Shown: piece by piece, positions 8,445 through 17,510 of the stretch | Numbering within the stretch: the stretch's first letter is position 1 | Layout of the letters: the number at the start of each line of letters is the position of its first letter | Source: Amycolatopsis sp. WAC 01376 | Lineage (GTDB): Bacteria; Actinomycetota; Actinomycetes; Mycobacteriales; Pseudonocardiaceae | Assembly: GCF_003947415.1 (NCBI RefSeq) | Contig: NZ_QHKL01000002.1 | Span: forward strand, 930,001-994,000 | Length of the DNA: 64,000 nucleotides | Reading direction: 5' to 3' | The notes under the pieces: generated by a model | Told to the model about the DNA's origin: nothing | Databases searched by the model: none | The model's input: only the letters and a program-made list of their open reading frames with translations | Translations under genes and position numbers: made by a program

Positions 8445-9032
8445 TCAGATTTCGACGTACATCTTGATGTCGCCGAAATCGCTGTCGAGATTGTCCAAAT
8501 GGGCGACCGCGTCCTCTTTCCAGACCTCGAGCTGGTTCGTCTCGCCGTAGGTGAGCTGTTCGCCGTCGGCCACCTTGTTGGCGTAGTTCGTGATCGTGAC
8601 GGTCTGGCCCCGGCAGAACTCGACGCGCTCCAGGAACCGGTCGGCCATGTCGGGGTCGAAGACGCGGCCCATCCGGACGTAGCCGTTGTTGATGTGCTCT
8701 TCGCAGTAGAAGTGCGCCGCGGCCGAGGCGATCCACTCGGTGAGCGACGCGTCGCGAGGCGGCCACTTCTCCCGGACGTGCGACTTGATCTCTCTGGCGA
8801 GGCGGATGACCCGGCGCCGTTCGAGATCGGTCAGCCCGTCCTCCTTGCGGAAGTCGAGGATCATGTCGTCGACGACCTTGGCGAGCCTGTGCATGCGCGG
8901 TTTGTCGAGTTCGGCCGGCTTGTCCGGCGGCAGCCCCGCCATGACCCGTTCGTGCACGAGGACGTACTGCGTGTACGCGTACAGGAAGGTCAGGGCGTTC
9001 AGCTGCCATTGGTGTCGTTCGGCGATCTCCAC
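8445..9032 (-). CDS. Conserved-looking protein of unknown function
   Basis: The 195-residue soluble protein is not recognised. It is rich in charged residues, mostly helical, and contains a Cys/His-bearing segment HFYCEEHINNGYVRMG (about 127-142) and a second Cys (EFCRGQ) that might bind metal. There is no signal peptide or membrane helix. I chose the GTG at 9032; the frame is open further upstream to 9089 but that would run into the promoter region of the divergent cyclophilin gene. Confidence 0.6.
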   Translation of the reverse strand: MEIAERHQWQLNALTFLYAYTQYVLVHERVMAGLPPDKPAELDKPRMHRLAKVVDDMILDFRKEDGLTDLERRRVIRLAREIKSHVREKWPPRDASLTEWIASAAAHFYCEEHINNGYVRMGRVFDPDMADRFLERVEFCRGQTVTITNYANKVADGEQLTYGETNQLEVWKEDAVAHLDNLDSDFGDIKMYVEI

Positions 9033-9130
9033 GGTTCCGACCCTAACCGCGGACCTACTTCCGGACCTGTGTGAGCGGTGGGGATTCACCCTATGCTCTC
9101 CTCTTCGTCCACGGCTGGGAGGCAGGAACC

Positions 9131-9859
9131 GTGCAGAGGATCGCGAAGGTCTTTGTGGCAGTGCTGGGTGCCGGGCTGATGCTCGCGGCCGGTACCGGAA
9201 CGGCGGCCGCGGAAGGCACGCCGCCGAAGGTCACCAAGGGGCCGTGCCAGTACACGCGGACGCCGGACGAGCCGGCCGCGCGGCCGGTCCCGTTGCCGCC
9301 GGACCCCCGTCGTACGCCGGATCGGGGCAAGGTGCCGGTCCAGCTCAAGACGAATCAGGGCGAGATCGACCTGACCCTCGATCGGGCGAAGGCGCCGTGC
9401 ACGGTGCAGAGCTTCCTGCATCTGGCGAAGCACCGGTTCTACGACCGCACGACTTGCCACCGGCTGACCGCGTACCCGACGTTGAAGGTGCTGCAGTGCG
9501 GTGACCCGAGCGGCACCGGCGAGGGCGGCCCCGGCTACAAGTACAAGGACGAACTGCCCGTCGGCCTGCCGCCCGCGCCGACCGACCCGACCGGCGAGCG
9601 CAAGGTGTACTCACGCGGTGTCCTCGCGATGGCCAACGCGGGCCCGGCGACGAACGGAAGCCAGTTCTTCGTCGTGTACGGCGACTCCGCGCTGCGCCCG
9701 AACTACACGATCTTCGGCACCGTCGGCCACGAAGGCCTCGAAACCCTCGACGACGTCGCCGCCGGCGGCATCAAGCCGACCCCGGAGAACCCCGCCCCGG
9801 TCGACGGCGCCCCCGTCCTGAAGACCGACATCCTCCGGGCGCGCCCCTGGTTCTGCTGA
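9131..9859 (+). CDS. Secreted cyclophilin-type peptidyl-prolyl cis-trans isomerase
   Basis: The 242-residue protein begins with a signal peptide of about 27 residues ending TAAAEG, without a lipobox Cys. The cyclophilin fold follows from about residue 70 (VPVQLKTNQGEIDLTL) with the family signature FYDRTTCHRL and GPATNGSQFFV. Four or more cysteines, including the C-terminal residue, suggest disulfides outside the membrane. The GTG at 9131 follows GGGAGGCAGG. It should speed folding of exported proteins at the cell surface. Confidence 0.9.
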   Translation: MQRIAKVFVAVLGAGLMLAAGTGTAAAEGTPPKVTKGPCQYTRTPDEPAARPVPLPPDPRRTPDRGKVPVQLKTNQGEIDLTLDRAKAPCTVQSFLHLAKHRFYDRTTCHRLTAYPTLKVLQCGDPSGTGEGGPGYKYKDELPVGLPPAPTDPTGERKVYSRGVLAMANAGPATNGSQFFVVYGDSALRPNYTIFGTVGHEGLETLDDVAAGGIKPTPENPAPVDGAPVLKTDILRARPWFC

Positions 9860-9868
9860 TCCCCTCAT

Positions 9869-9931
9869 GCATTTAGTCCTCTGGATGCGGTAGTTGGCAG
9901 TGCGTACTACCGCATTCAGAGGACTAAATGC
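9869..9931. terminator. Bidirectional terminator-like palindrome
   Basis: Arms 9869-9894 and 9906-9931 match at 25 of 26 positions around an 11-nt loop; the core is catttagtcctctg. It fills the 80-bp gap between the convergent cyclophilin and MocR-type genes, so it can end both transcripts. Confidence 0.75.
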
Positions 9932-9939
9932 GGGGGTTG

Positions 9940-11318
9940 TCAGGTGACTTCGAAGATGGCTTCGCGCAGGGCTTGGGTGGCGCCGCCGAAAGCGTGTTTC
10001 GCGGCGGCGCCGTACCCGATGATGAGCCCTTCGCGTTGTGGCTCGCCGATCCAGTGGCCGCTGAGCCCCTCGAGCCCGATCGCGCGACGGCGGCAGGCGG
10101 CCAGCACCTCCATCTCCCCTGGCAGGTCACCGGGGAACTGGAGCACCAAATGCAGCCCGGCGGAGATCCCCTGCGGCAGCACGGAATCCGGCAGGGCGGC
10201 GAGCAGCCGGTCCCGCCGGGAGCGGTATTCGGCGCGACAGCGGCGGATGTGCTGGTCGTAGGCGCCCGATTCGATCAGTTCGGCCATCGCCAGCTGGTCC
10301 AGCAGCGCGGGCCGGGCCCCGCTCGCGGCCATCTCCACGCGTACCGATTCGACCAGGAACCGCGGCAGCACCATCCAGCCCAGCCGCAGCGACGGCGCGA
10401 GCGTCTTGCTCGTCGTGCCCACGTACACGACCCGTTCGGGTGCCAGCGCCTGCAACGCGCCGACCTGCTGATGGTCGAACCGGAACTCGCCGTCGTAGTC
10501 GTCCTCGATGACGACGGCGCCGGTTTCCTCCGCCCAGCGGGTGAGTTCCGCCCGTCGTCCCGGCGCGAGGGTGACGCCCAGTGGGTATTGATGCGCCGGG
10601 GTGACCACGACCGCCGGACTGTCCAAAGAGGACACAGTGATCCCGTGGTCGTCGACAGGGACGCCGACCACGCGGGGACCGTTGCGGGCGGCGATGTCCC
10701 GGTAGATGTGCAGTGACGGGTTCTCGAACGCGATCTCGTCCGCGCCGCGCGCGTGCAGGACCCGCGCCAGTATCGCCATCGCGTGCGAGAACCCGGCGCA
10801 CACCAGGATGCGTTCGGGATCGGCGACCACGCCGCGGCTGCGGGCCAGGTACGCGGCGAGCGTCTCCCGCAGTTCCGGCGCGCCGGATTCGGCCGTGTAG
10901 TCGAACGCCGACATCGGCGCCCGGTGCAGTGCCCGCCGCATCGCCGCGAGCCAGGCGGACCGGGGGAACGCGGACAGGTTCGGCCTGCCGGGGCGCAGAT
11001 CCCAGCGCGGCGCCGGGTCGCGGGGGACGGGCCGCGGCGGTGACGCGGCAGCGCGCCCGCCGTCGCGACGCGGGTCGGCGCGCCCTGCGCCGTCCGCAGG
11101 TAGCCCTCGGCGGCGAGGTCGGCGTAGACCCTGGTGACCGTTCCCCGTGCCACCCCCAGGTCGTGCGCCAGCGCCCTGGTCGAGGGCACCGCGGCGCCCG
11201 CCTGCCAGCGTCCCTCCCGGATGGCCGCGCGGATCGCCGCGGCGAGCCCGGTCCGGCCGCTTTCGGGACGCCAGTCCAGGTGGACGTCCATCCCCGAACT
11301 GGACCATGAATCTGCCAT
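9940..11318 (-). pseudogene. MocR/PdxR-type regulator, split by a frameshift
   Basis: Two frames together encode one GntR-MocR protein. The N-terminal part (from 11318 or 11291) has a GntR winged helix (STRALAHDLGVARGTVTRVY). The C-terminal part down to 9940 is a fold-type I aminotransferase domain with the PLP motif GTTSKTLAPSLRLGW and IEDDYDGEFR. Domains are in different frames. Reading changes at a run of five G at 11022-11026 (+ strand): one added base there makes a continuous protein of about 450 residues with no stop. It is therefore a recent pseudogene or a one-base sequence error. The divergent genes are its likely targets, possibly in response to a B6 vitamer or amino acid (family knowledge plus inference). 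Confidence 0.8.
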
Positions 11319-11331
11319 GTGACTGGACCAT
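11298..11331. promoter_or_regulatory. Direct repeats, probable MocR-type operator
   Basis: The decamer actggaccat occurs at 11298-11307 and 11322-11331, 24 bp apart in the same orientation, in the gap between the MocR-type gene and the divergent target. MocR proteins such as GabR and PdxR bind direct repeats. If the regulator starts at 11291 both copies are upstream of it; if at 11318 one copy is inside its first codons. Confidence 0.6.
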
Positions 11332-11364
11332 ACTCGTGGGCCAGTCGCCGCTAGATTCGACGGC

Positions 11365-11829
11365 ATGACCGAGCGAATCCATGTGGGCAAGCGAGTGCCC
11401 GAGATCTACCAGGCGATGGCGAAACTGCAGGCCGAAGTCGAGAAGGCCGCCGCCAACGCCGGTGTCGACCAGAAGACCCTCGAACTGGTGAAGATGCGGT
11501 CGTCGCAGATCAACCACTGCGCGTTCTGCCTCGACATGCATTCCCACGACGCGCTGCAGATGGGCGAGTCGCCGCGGCGGCTGTTCGTGCTGCAGGGCTG
11601 GCGCGAGACCGAGTTGTTCACCGAGCAGGAGCGTGCCGCGCTCGCGCTCACCGAGGCGATCACGAACGTGGCGACCCTGCACGACGTCCCGGACGACGTC
11701 TACGAAGAGGCCACCCGCGTCTTCACCGAGGAGCAGTACCGCGCCATCGTCTGGGAGGCCATCGCGATCAACAGCTGGAACCGGATGTGCGTGACCAGCC
11801 ACGCGCCGCTGCCCGAGCGCGCCGAATGA
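11365..11829 (+). CDS. Carboxymuconolactone decarboxylase-family (AhpD-like) protein
   Basis: The 154-residue protein has the AhpD/CMD core with the redox motif CAFCLDMH (about residues 52-59), so it may act as a peroxidase or thiol-disulfide carrier rather than a decarboxylase. It starts 46 bases or more from the divergent MocR-type gene and shares its operator region. Its last bases overlap the start of the next gene (ATGA), so both are one operon. Confidence 0.85.
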   Translation: MTERIHVGKRVPEIYQAMAKLQAEVEKAAANAGVDQKTLELVKMRSSQINHCAFCLDMHSHDALQMGESPRRLFVLQGWRETELFTEQERAALALTEAITNVATLHDVPDDVYEEATRVFTEEQYRAIVWEAIAINSWNRMCVTSHAPLPERAE

Positions 11830-12569
11830 CGGCGGCTCGGCTGCGGGAACTGCACGTCGCGGGTACGCCGCTGCTCCTGCCGAACGCGTGGGACGCCGAC
11901 AGCGCGCGTCTCGTGGAAGCCGCCGGCTTCCCGGTCGTGGCGACGAGTTCCTTCGCCGTCGCGAAGGTCCTCGGGTACGAAGACGGGGAAGACGCGCCCG
12001 TCGACGAGATGTTCGCGGCGGCGGCGAGGATCGCGCGGGCGGTCTCGGTGCCGGTGACCGTCGACGCGGAAGGCGGGTACGGGTTCGAAGCGGGAGAACT
12101 CGCGGCGAGGCTGGCCGAAGCGGGTGCCGTCGGGTGCAACTACGAGGACACCGACCACGCTTCAGGTGGAGTCCGTTCGCCTGCGGCGCAGGCGGAACGG
12201 ATCGCGGAGTTGCGCGACGCGGCAGGGGACACGCTGGTGATCAACGCCCGCGTCGACGTCTTCCTCGGCGCGTCCGACGAGCGAGCCGTATTGGACGACG
12301 CGATCTTGCGGGCGAAGGCGTACTTCGAGGCCGGGGCGGACTGCGTCTACCCGATCCTGGTGAAGTCGCCGGACGTGCTCGGCGATTTCGTGCGGGCGGT
12401 CGCGTCGGGGGCGGTCAACGCCTCCCCGGTGCCTGGAGGCCCCGATCTCTCCGCGCTCGCCGCACTGGGGGTGGCGCGGATCTCGCTGGGTACCGGGCTG
12501 TGGAAGTCGGTCCGCGCGGATATCCGCGCGAAACTGGCCGAGCTGACGGCGGGCAAGCTGCCTTACTGA
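11826..12569 (+). CDS. Isocitrate lyase/PEP mutase-family protein
   Basis: The 247-residue TIM-barrel protein carries motifs of the PEP mutase/isocitrate lyase superfamily: DADSARLVEAAGF near the N-terminus, the metal-binding DAEGGYGF (about 79-86), NYEDTDH (about 105-111) and NARVDVFL. The isocitrate-lyase KKCGH motif is absent, so it is more likely a carbon-carbon or carbon-phosphorus lyase of unknown substrate. It starts at the ATG overlapping the upstream stop. Confidence 0.8.
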   Translation: MTAARLRELHVAGTPLLLPNAWDADSARLVEAAGFPVVATSSFAVAKVLGYEDGEDAPVDEMFAAAARIARAVSVPVTVDAEGGYGFEAGELAARLAEAGAVGCNYEDTDHASGGVRSPAAQAERIAELRDAAGDTLVINARVDVFLGASDERAVLDDAILRAKAYFEAGADCVYPILVKSPDVLGDFVRAVASGAVNASPVPGGPDLSALAALGVARISLGTGLWKSVRADIRAKLAELTAGKLPY

Positions 12570-12577
12570 AGTGGGAA

Positions 12578-12625
12578 CCGGGACGGTGCGGCCGGGGGCG
12601 TTGGATGCCGGCCGCACCGTCCCGG
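12578..12625. terminator. Bidirectional terminator hairpin
   Basis: Perfect 18-nt arms (12578-12595 and 12608-12625; core gggacggtgcggcc) around a 12-nt loop sit between two convergent stop codons at 12569 and 12629, as expected of a shared terminator. Confidence 0.8.
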
Positions 12626-12628
12626 CGA

Positions 12629-14257
12629 CTAGTGGGCGACGGCCTTTTCGGCGCCGACGCCGGTGAGGGAGCGGACCTCCATCTCGGCGTACTTCTTCTG
12701 GTTGTGCTCCTTGGACAGCACGGTGCCGAGCCAGCCGAGGAAGAACGCGACGGGGATCGAGACGATGCCGGGGTTGTCGAGCGGGAACCAGTGGAAGTCG
12801 ACGCCCTGGATCATCGAAGCGCTCTTGCCGGTCTTGGCGTCGACGGGCTTACCCGAGACGGCCGGCGAGAAGACGATCAGCACGATGCAGACCGCGAGTC
12901 CGCCGTAGATGCTCCACAGCGCGCCCTGGGTGTTGAACCGCTTCCAGAACAGCGAGTACAGGATCGTCGGCAGGTTCGCCGACGCCGCCACCGCGAACGC
13001 GAGTGCCACGAGGAACGCGATGTTCTGCCCGTTCGCGAGGATGCCGCCGAGGATCGCGACCGCGCCGATCACCAGCGCGGTGATCCGGGCGACCTTCACC
13101 TCCGAGGCCGGACTCGCCTTGCCCTTCTTGATCACGTTGGCGTAGACGTCGTGCGCGAACGACGCCGACGCGGTGATCGTCAGACCCGCGACCACGGCGA
13201 GGATCGTCGCGAAGGCGATCGCCGCGATCAGGCCGAGCAGGACCGGTCCGCCGAGTTCCAGCGCCAGCAGCGGGGCCGCCGAGTTCACGCCACCGGGCGC
13301 GGCCTTGATCTTGTCCGCGCCGACCAGCGCGCCGGCACCGTAGCCGAGCACCAGGGTGAACAGGTAGAAGAGGCCGATCAGGCCGATCGCCCACACCACG
13401 GAACGACGGGCTTCCTTCGCCGTCGGCACCGTGTAGAAGCGCATCAGGACGTGCGGCAGGCCCGCGGTTCCGAGCACCAGCGCGATACCCAGCGACAGGA
13501 AGTCGAGCTTGGTGGTACCAGTCTTGCCGTACTGGTTGCCCGGCCCGAGCAGTGCTTCACCGGCGCTGCCCGCCCTGTCCACGGCGCCTTGCAGCAGCGA
13601 GGAAAGGTTGAAGCCGTACATGCCGAGCACCCACAGCGTCATCACGAGCGCGCCGACGATGAGCAGCGCCGCCTTGATGATCTGGACCCAGGTGGTGCCC
13701 TTCATCCCGCCGATGAGCACGTAGGCGATCATGATGATGCCGACGATCACGATGATCGCGGCCTGCCCGGCCTTGCTCTCGATCCCGAGCAGCAGCGCGA
13801 CGAGACCTCCGGCACCGGCCATCTGCGCCAGCAGGTAGAAGAACGAGACGGCCAGCGTGGACGTCGCCGCCGCGGCCCGCACCGGCCGCTGCTTCATCCG
13901 GAACGCCAGGACGTCGCCCATGGTGAACTTGCCGGTGTTGCGCAGCAGTTCCGCGACCAGCAGCAACGCCACCAGCCACGCCACCAGGAATCCGATGGAG
14001 TAAAGGAAACCGTCGTAGCCGTAGACGGCGATGGCGCCCGCGATCCCGAGGAACGACGCGGCGGACAGGTAGTCGCCCGCGATGGCGACGCCGTTCTGCG
14101 GACCGGTGAACGCGCGGCCCGCAGCGTAGTAGTCCGACGCCGTCTTCGAGTTGCGGCTGGCCCGGAACACGACGAAGAGCGTGACGACCACGAAGAGGCC
14201 GAAGATGGTGATGTTGAGTACGGGGCTGCTGCCCTCGACTCCGGCGGCGAGGGTCAT
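12629..14257 (-). CDS. Sodium:solute (acetate/monocarboxylate) symporter
   Basis: The 542-residue membrane protein has about 13 transmembrane helices and resembles ActP/MctP cation-acetate symporters (motifs GDYLSAASFLG at about 61-71 and GTAGLPHVLMRFYT). It should import acetate or another short carboxylate with Na+ or H+. It overlaps the upstream DUF485 gene by four bases, the usual pairing of these symporters. It is the last gene of a probable six-gene operon beginning at 18553. Confidence 0.9.
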   Translation of the reverse strand: MTLAAGVEGSSPVLNITIFGLFVVVTLFVVFRASRNSKTASDYYAAGRAFTGPQNGVAIAGDYLSAASFLGIAGAIAVYGYDGFLYSIGFLVAWLVALLLVAELLRNTGKFTMGDVLAFRMKQRPVRAAAATSTLAVSFFYLLAQMAGAGGLVALLLGIESKAGQAAIIVIVGIIMIAYVLIGGMKGTTWVQIIKAALLIVGALVMTLWVLGMYGFNLSSLLQGAVDRAGSAGEALLGPGNQYGKTGTTKLDFLSLGIALVLGTAGLPHVLMRFYTVPTAKEARRSVVWAIGLIGLFYLFTLVLGYGAGALVGADKIKAAPGGVNSAAPLLALELGGPVLLGLIAAIAFATILAVVAGLTITASASFAHDVYANVIKKGKASPASEVKVARITALVIGAVAILGGILANGQNIAFLVALAFAVAASANLPTILYSLFWKRFNTQGALWSIYGGLAVCIVLIVFSPAVSGKPVDAKTGKSASMIQGVDFHWFPLDNPGIVSIPVAFFLGWLGTVLSKEHNQKKYAEMEVRSLTGVGAEKAVAH

Positions 14258-14595
14258 TTGGTCTCACTCTCGAGGTCCGTGCGGATCTTCTCCGCGATGG
14301 GGTCGAGTTTCTTGTTCGCGTAGCGGACGTAGAGCCCGGTGATCACGAAGGTCGAAACGAACTGCAGCAGACCGAAGACCAGGCCGACGTTGATGTTGCC
14401 GACCAGCTTCGTGCTCATGAAGCCGTGCGCGTAGTCGGCGAGCAGCACGTAGAGCAGGTACCAGACGAGGAACAGCACCGAGACCGGGAAGACGAACCGG
14501 CGCAGCCGCGCACGCAACTCCTTGAACTCGGGGCTGTCGTGGGCTTTCTCCCAGTCCGTTTCAGGCGGACTGGGAGCGTTCGTTTCGGTACTCAT
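14254..14595 (-). CDS. DUF485 small membrane protein, symporter partner
   Basis: The 113-residue protein has two transmembrane helices (about 36-55 and 72-95) after a charged N-terminus, matching the DUF485 family that is encoded next to acetate symporters. GGAGAG lies before the ATG at 14595. The stop overlaps the symporter start by four bases. Function is unknown, presumably assembly or control of the transporter. Confidence 0.85.
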   Translation of the reverse strand: MSTETNAPSPPETDWEKAHDSPEFKELRARLRRFVFPVSVLFLVWYLLYVLLADYAHGFMSTKLVGNINVGLVFGLLQFVSTFVITGLYVRYANKKLDPIAEKIRTDLESETK

Positions 14596-14662
14596 CGTGC
14601 TCTCCTTGCGCCGCGAATGTGTTCCGCGACACGTTAAGGAGAGGTCAAGGCGACCGGAACCT

Positions 14663-16396
14663 TCAGCGGTTCAAACGTCTGCCGAGACGACGAACGGTCG
14701 ACGAACGGTGGTCGGACCACGACGAAGGGGTTTCGGCTGTGCGATCGTCCAGATGCAGCCGCAACATGGCGGCCGTCGACCAGGCGGGTGGCCTGCCCCG
14801 CAAGGAAACCACGATCATTACTCCGAATGCCAGCGGAACCGACCACGGCGCCGGCTGCGACACCAGGATCGCGGGCAGCCCGCTCAGGCTCGGGACGAAC
14901 AGCGCCACCAGGATCGAGCCCGAAGACGCGACGAGCCCGGCGAGCACGCCGCTGATCGCGCCCGCGGCGGTGAGCCGGTTCCACCAGATGCCGAGTACCA
15001 GCAACGGGCAGAACGTCGACGCGGCCACGGTGAAACCCCACGTGACGAGGACACCCGCGTCCAATCTGGCGGACGGCAACGCGAGCAGGACCATCACCGC
15101 GGCCGCCCCGAGCACCGACCAGCGCAGTCTCCGCAGGCCGCCGGGCGCGAGGTCGTACGCGACCGCGCCGGAGATCACCAGCAGCAGCCCGAGCGACGTC
15201 GCCAGGAACGCGGCGAACGCGCCCGCCGTCAGCAGTCCGGTGAACAGCGACCCCGCCCAGCCGTCGTCGACCTGCGCCGGCAGCGCGACGACGACGGTGT
15301 CCGTCGCGCCGGAGACGTACAGTTCGGGCACCAGCACCCGGCCGAGGACGCCGTAAACCCCTGGGAACAGGTAGAAGACGCCGAGCAGGGCGACGGTGAT
15401 CGCCGCTGTCCGGCGCGCGGCGCGGCCGTCCGGGCTGGTGTGGAAGCGCATCAGGACATGCGGCAGGCCCATGGTGCCGAGCATGGTGGCGATCAGGATC
15501 GCCCACGTGCCGAGCAGCGGATAGCCATGGTCGCCGAGGTCGAGCAGCGGCCGTTGCCAGTCCGGGCCGCCCAGCGGGGCACCGCCCCGGACGGCGGGAA
15601 CCGGTGTGCCCTCGGCGAATTCCAGGGTCTGCCCGCTCCTGGCCACCAGTTCCCCCGGCGGCACGACGTGCTTTTCCGGGGTGAGCAGGGTGGTCGGCTC
15701 GCGCAGGGTCAGTGTCACGTCGATCTCGAAGGACAGCCGGGTGTCGCGGGCGAAGTGGGTGAACTCCACCGGGTGCACCGAAGCCGACCGTTCTTCCGGG
15801 GAGACCTGGGAGACCAGCCAGATCGCGGGAATGAGGAACAGCAGCAGTTTCAGCACGAACTGGAAGGCCTGGACGTAGGTCGCCGCGCGCATCCCGCCGA
15901 GCGCCAGTGTCGCGCTGACGGCGGCGCCCGCGATGACGACACCGACCCAGTACGGCGTGCCGCCGACAGCGGTCAGCACCAGCCCCGCGGTCCGGAATTG
16001 CGGGACCAGGTAAAGGGTTCCGATCACGAGGACGACGACGGCGGCGAGGCGGCGCAGGGCGGGGGAGGCCAGCCGGGCTTCGGCGAAGTCCGGGACGGTG
16101 AGCGCGCCGGAGCGCCGCATCGGTGCCGCGACGAGCACCAGCATCGCGATGTACCCGGCGGTGAACCCGACGGGGTACCAGAGCGCGCCGATGCCGTCCT
16201 TCACCACCAGCCCCGCCACCCCGAGGAACGACGCGGCGGACAGGTATTCGCCGGAGACCGCGGCCGAGTTGACCAGCGGCGAGATCCGGCGCGACGCGAC
16301 GAGGAAGTCCGACGTCGTGCGCATGGCCGCGACGCCGCGCAACCCGATCAGCAGGGTGATCAGCACGACCGGAGCCACCGAGAGCGCAGCGACCAC
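14663..16396 (-). CDS. Second sodium:solute symporter
   Basis: The 577-residue protein belongs to the same family as the symporter at 12629 (GEYLSAASFLGVAG, GTMGLPHVLMRFHT) but is longer. Between central helices it has a soluble stretch of roughly 100 residues (around 225-325, from SPEERSASVH to GPDWQRPLL) predicted to lie outside the membrane. The start is a GTG at 16396 overlapping the upstream stop by one base. It and the other symporter are in one operon under a two-component system, suggesting uptake of two related carboxylates or two affinities. Confidence 0.87.
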   Translation of the reverse strand: MVAALSVAPVVLITLLIGLRGVAAMRTTSDFLVASRRISPLVNSAAVSGEYLSAASFLGVAGLVVKDGIGALWYPVGFTAGYIAMLVLVAAPMRRSGALTVPDFAEARLASPALRRLAAVVVLVIGTLYLVPQFRTAGLVLTAVGGTPYWVGVVIAGAAVSATLALGGMRAATYVQAFQFVLKLLLFLIPAIWLVSQVSPEERSASVHPVEFTHFARDTRLSFEIDVTLTLREPTTLLTPEKHVVPPGELVARSGQTLEFAEGTPVPAVRGGAPLGGPDWQRPLLDLGDHGYPLLGTWAILIATMLGTMGLPHVLMRFHTSPDGRAARRTAAITVALLGVFYLFPGVYGVLGRVLVPELYVSGATDTVVVALPAQVDDGWAGSLFTGLLTAGAFAAFLATSLGLLLVISGAVAYDLAPGGLRRLRWSVLGAAAVMVLLALPSARLDAGVLVTWGFTVAASTFCPLLVLGIWWNRLTAAGAISGVLAGLVASSGSILVALFVPSLSGLPAILVSQPAPWSVPLAFGVMIVVSLRGRPPAWSTAAMLRLHLDDRTAETPSSWSDHRSSTVRRLGRRLNR

Positions 16397-16743
16397 TAGT
16401 CGTCCTCGATCTTTTCCGCGCGGCGCAACTGCCACCACGAAAGCAGCGCCATCGCCGGATACGGGAGGATCGCGATCATCAGCCAGGACAGCGGGATATC
16501 CAGCAGCCGCACCGAATCCAGCCCGGGGAACACCCCGAACACCAGCGGGAGCCCGAACACCAGCCCGGCCATCCCGGCCAGCGCGGGGAGCCCGCGACGG
16601 CGCTGGGCGCGGTAGAGCGCGTCCGCGCGTTCGGCGTCGCCCGCGGCCAGCCGGGGGACCCGCCAGCGTCCGCGCGAACGGCGCCGCGAATGCGCGAGCC
16701 GGGTCTGCGGGCTGGTGACGGCGACCCGTTTGACGCGGCTCAC
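16396..16743 (-). CDS. Small membrane protein, symporter partner
   Basis: The 115-residue protein has an Arg-rich N-terminal half and two transmembrane helices (about 54-70 and 83-100), like DUF485 partners but not clearly the same family. It overlaps the response regulator gene by four bases upstream and the symporter by one base downstream, so translation is coupled across all three. Confidence 0.75.
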   Translation of the reverse strand: MSRVKRVAVTSPQTRLAHSRRRSRGRWRVPRLAAGDAERADALYRAQRRRGLPALAGMAGLVFGLPLVFGVFPGLDSVRLLDIPLSWLMIAILPYPAMALLSWWQLRRAEKIEDD

Positions 16744-17510
16744 CGGGGGATTCCCCGGCCGAGTTCGCCACGTTGCGCGGCGGCGAGCAACCGGTCGCGC
16801 AGGTCACGCGCGTGGCGGCGGCTCACCGGCACGTCACCCGCTTCGGTATGCGCCAGCAAGCCGCCGGTGGTGTCGCTGCGCAGTTCGAGCACGGCGTCCA
16901 CGGCGAGCAGGAAACTCCGGTGCACGCGGGTGAAACCCGTGCCCTCCCAATACTCTTCGAGCCGGGAGATGGGCATGCGCGTGACGTGGACGCCGGATTT
17001 CGTGTGGAGCCGGACATAGTCGCCGTGCGCCTCGACGAACTGGACTTCGTCACGGCGGACGTACCGCGTGCGCCCGCCGGATTCCACCGGCAGCGCCGAC
17101 ATCGCGTCCGGCGCCGGTTTCGGCTCGTCGGCCTGGTTGCCCGCCATCCGGACCACTTTGGACAGTGCGGCGGACAGCCGTTCCGCGCGGACCGGTTTGA
17201 GCAGGTAGTCGACGGCGCCGATGCCGTACGCGGCCACGGCGTGACCGTCGTGCGCGGTGACGAACACGATCACCGGCGGCCGGTTGAGCCGCGCCAGCAG
17301 CGAGGCGAGTTCCAGCCCGTCGAGCCCCGGCATGGAGATGTCGAGGAAGACGGCGTCGAAATGGTCACCCTGCAACAGCTTGAGCGCGTTCAGCGCGTCA
17401 CCGGCCGCGACCACCTCGGCGACTTCCGGTGCCTCGCGCAGCAGGCTGCACAGCTCGTCGAGGGCGGGCGGGACGTCGTCGACCGCCAGCACCCGCAGCC
17501 CGTTCGTCAC
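16740..17510 (-). CDS. LytTR-type response regulator
   Basis: The 256-residue protein has a receiver domain with phosphoacceptor D57 (FLDISMPGLDG), the conserved T in FVTAHD and K in LLKPV, then a LytTR DNA-binding domain at about 145-245 (YVRRDEVQFVEAHGDYVRLHT). The GTG start at 17510 overlaps the kinase stop by four bases (GTGA). It probably activates the symporter genes downstream, as BtsR/YpdB-type regulators do for transporters (family knowledge plus inference). Confidence 0.92.
   Translation of the reverse strand: MTNGLRVLAVDDVPPALDELCSLLREAPEVAEVVAAGDALNALKLLQGDHFDAVFLDISMPGLDGLELASLLARLNRPPVIVFVTAHDGHAVAAYGIGAVDYLLKPVRAERLSAALSKVVRMAGNQADEPKPAPDAMSALPVESGGRTRYVRRDEVQFVEAHGDYVRLHTKSGVHVTRMPISRLEEYWEGTGFTRVHRSFLLAVDAVLELRSDTTGGLLAHTEAGDVPVSRRHARDLRDRLLAAAQRGELGRGIPR

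Noticed and set aside
9940..11802. A 620-codon minus-strand frame read as one protein
   Set aside because: Its first 280 codons are antisense to the AhpD-like gene and out of frame with the true winged-helix domain; only the aminotransferase part is real.
14663..16807. Extended start for the second symporter at 16807
   Set aside because: The extra 137 residues are Arg/Pro-rich shadow sequence of the small membrane protein gene; the GTG at 16396 fits the operon overlaps.
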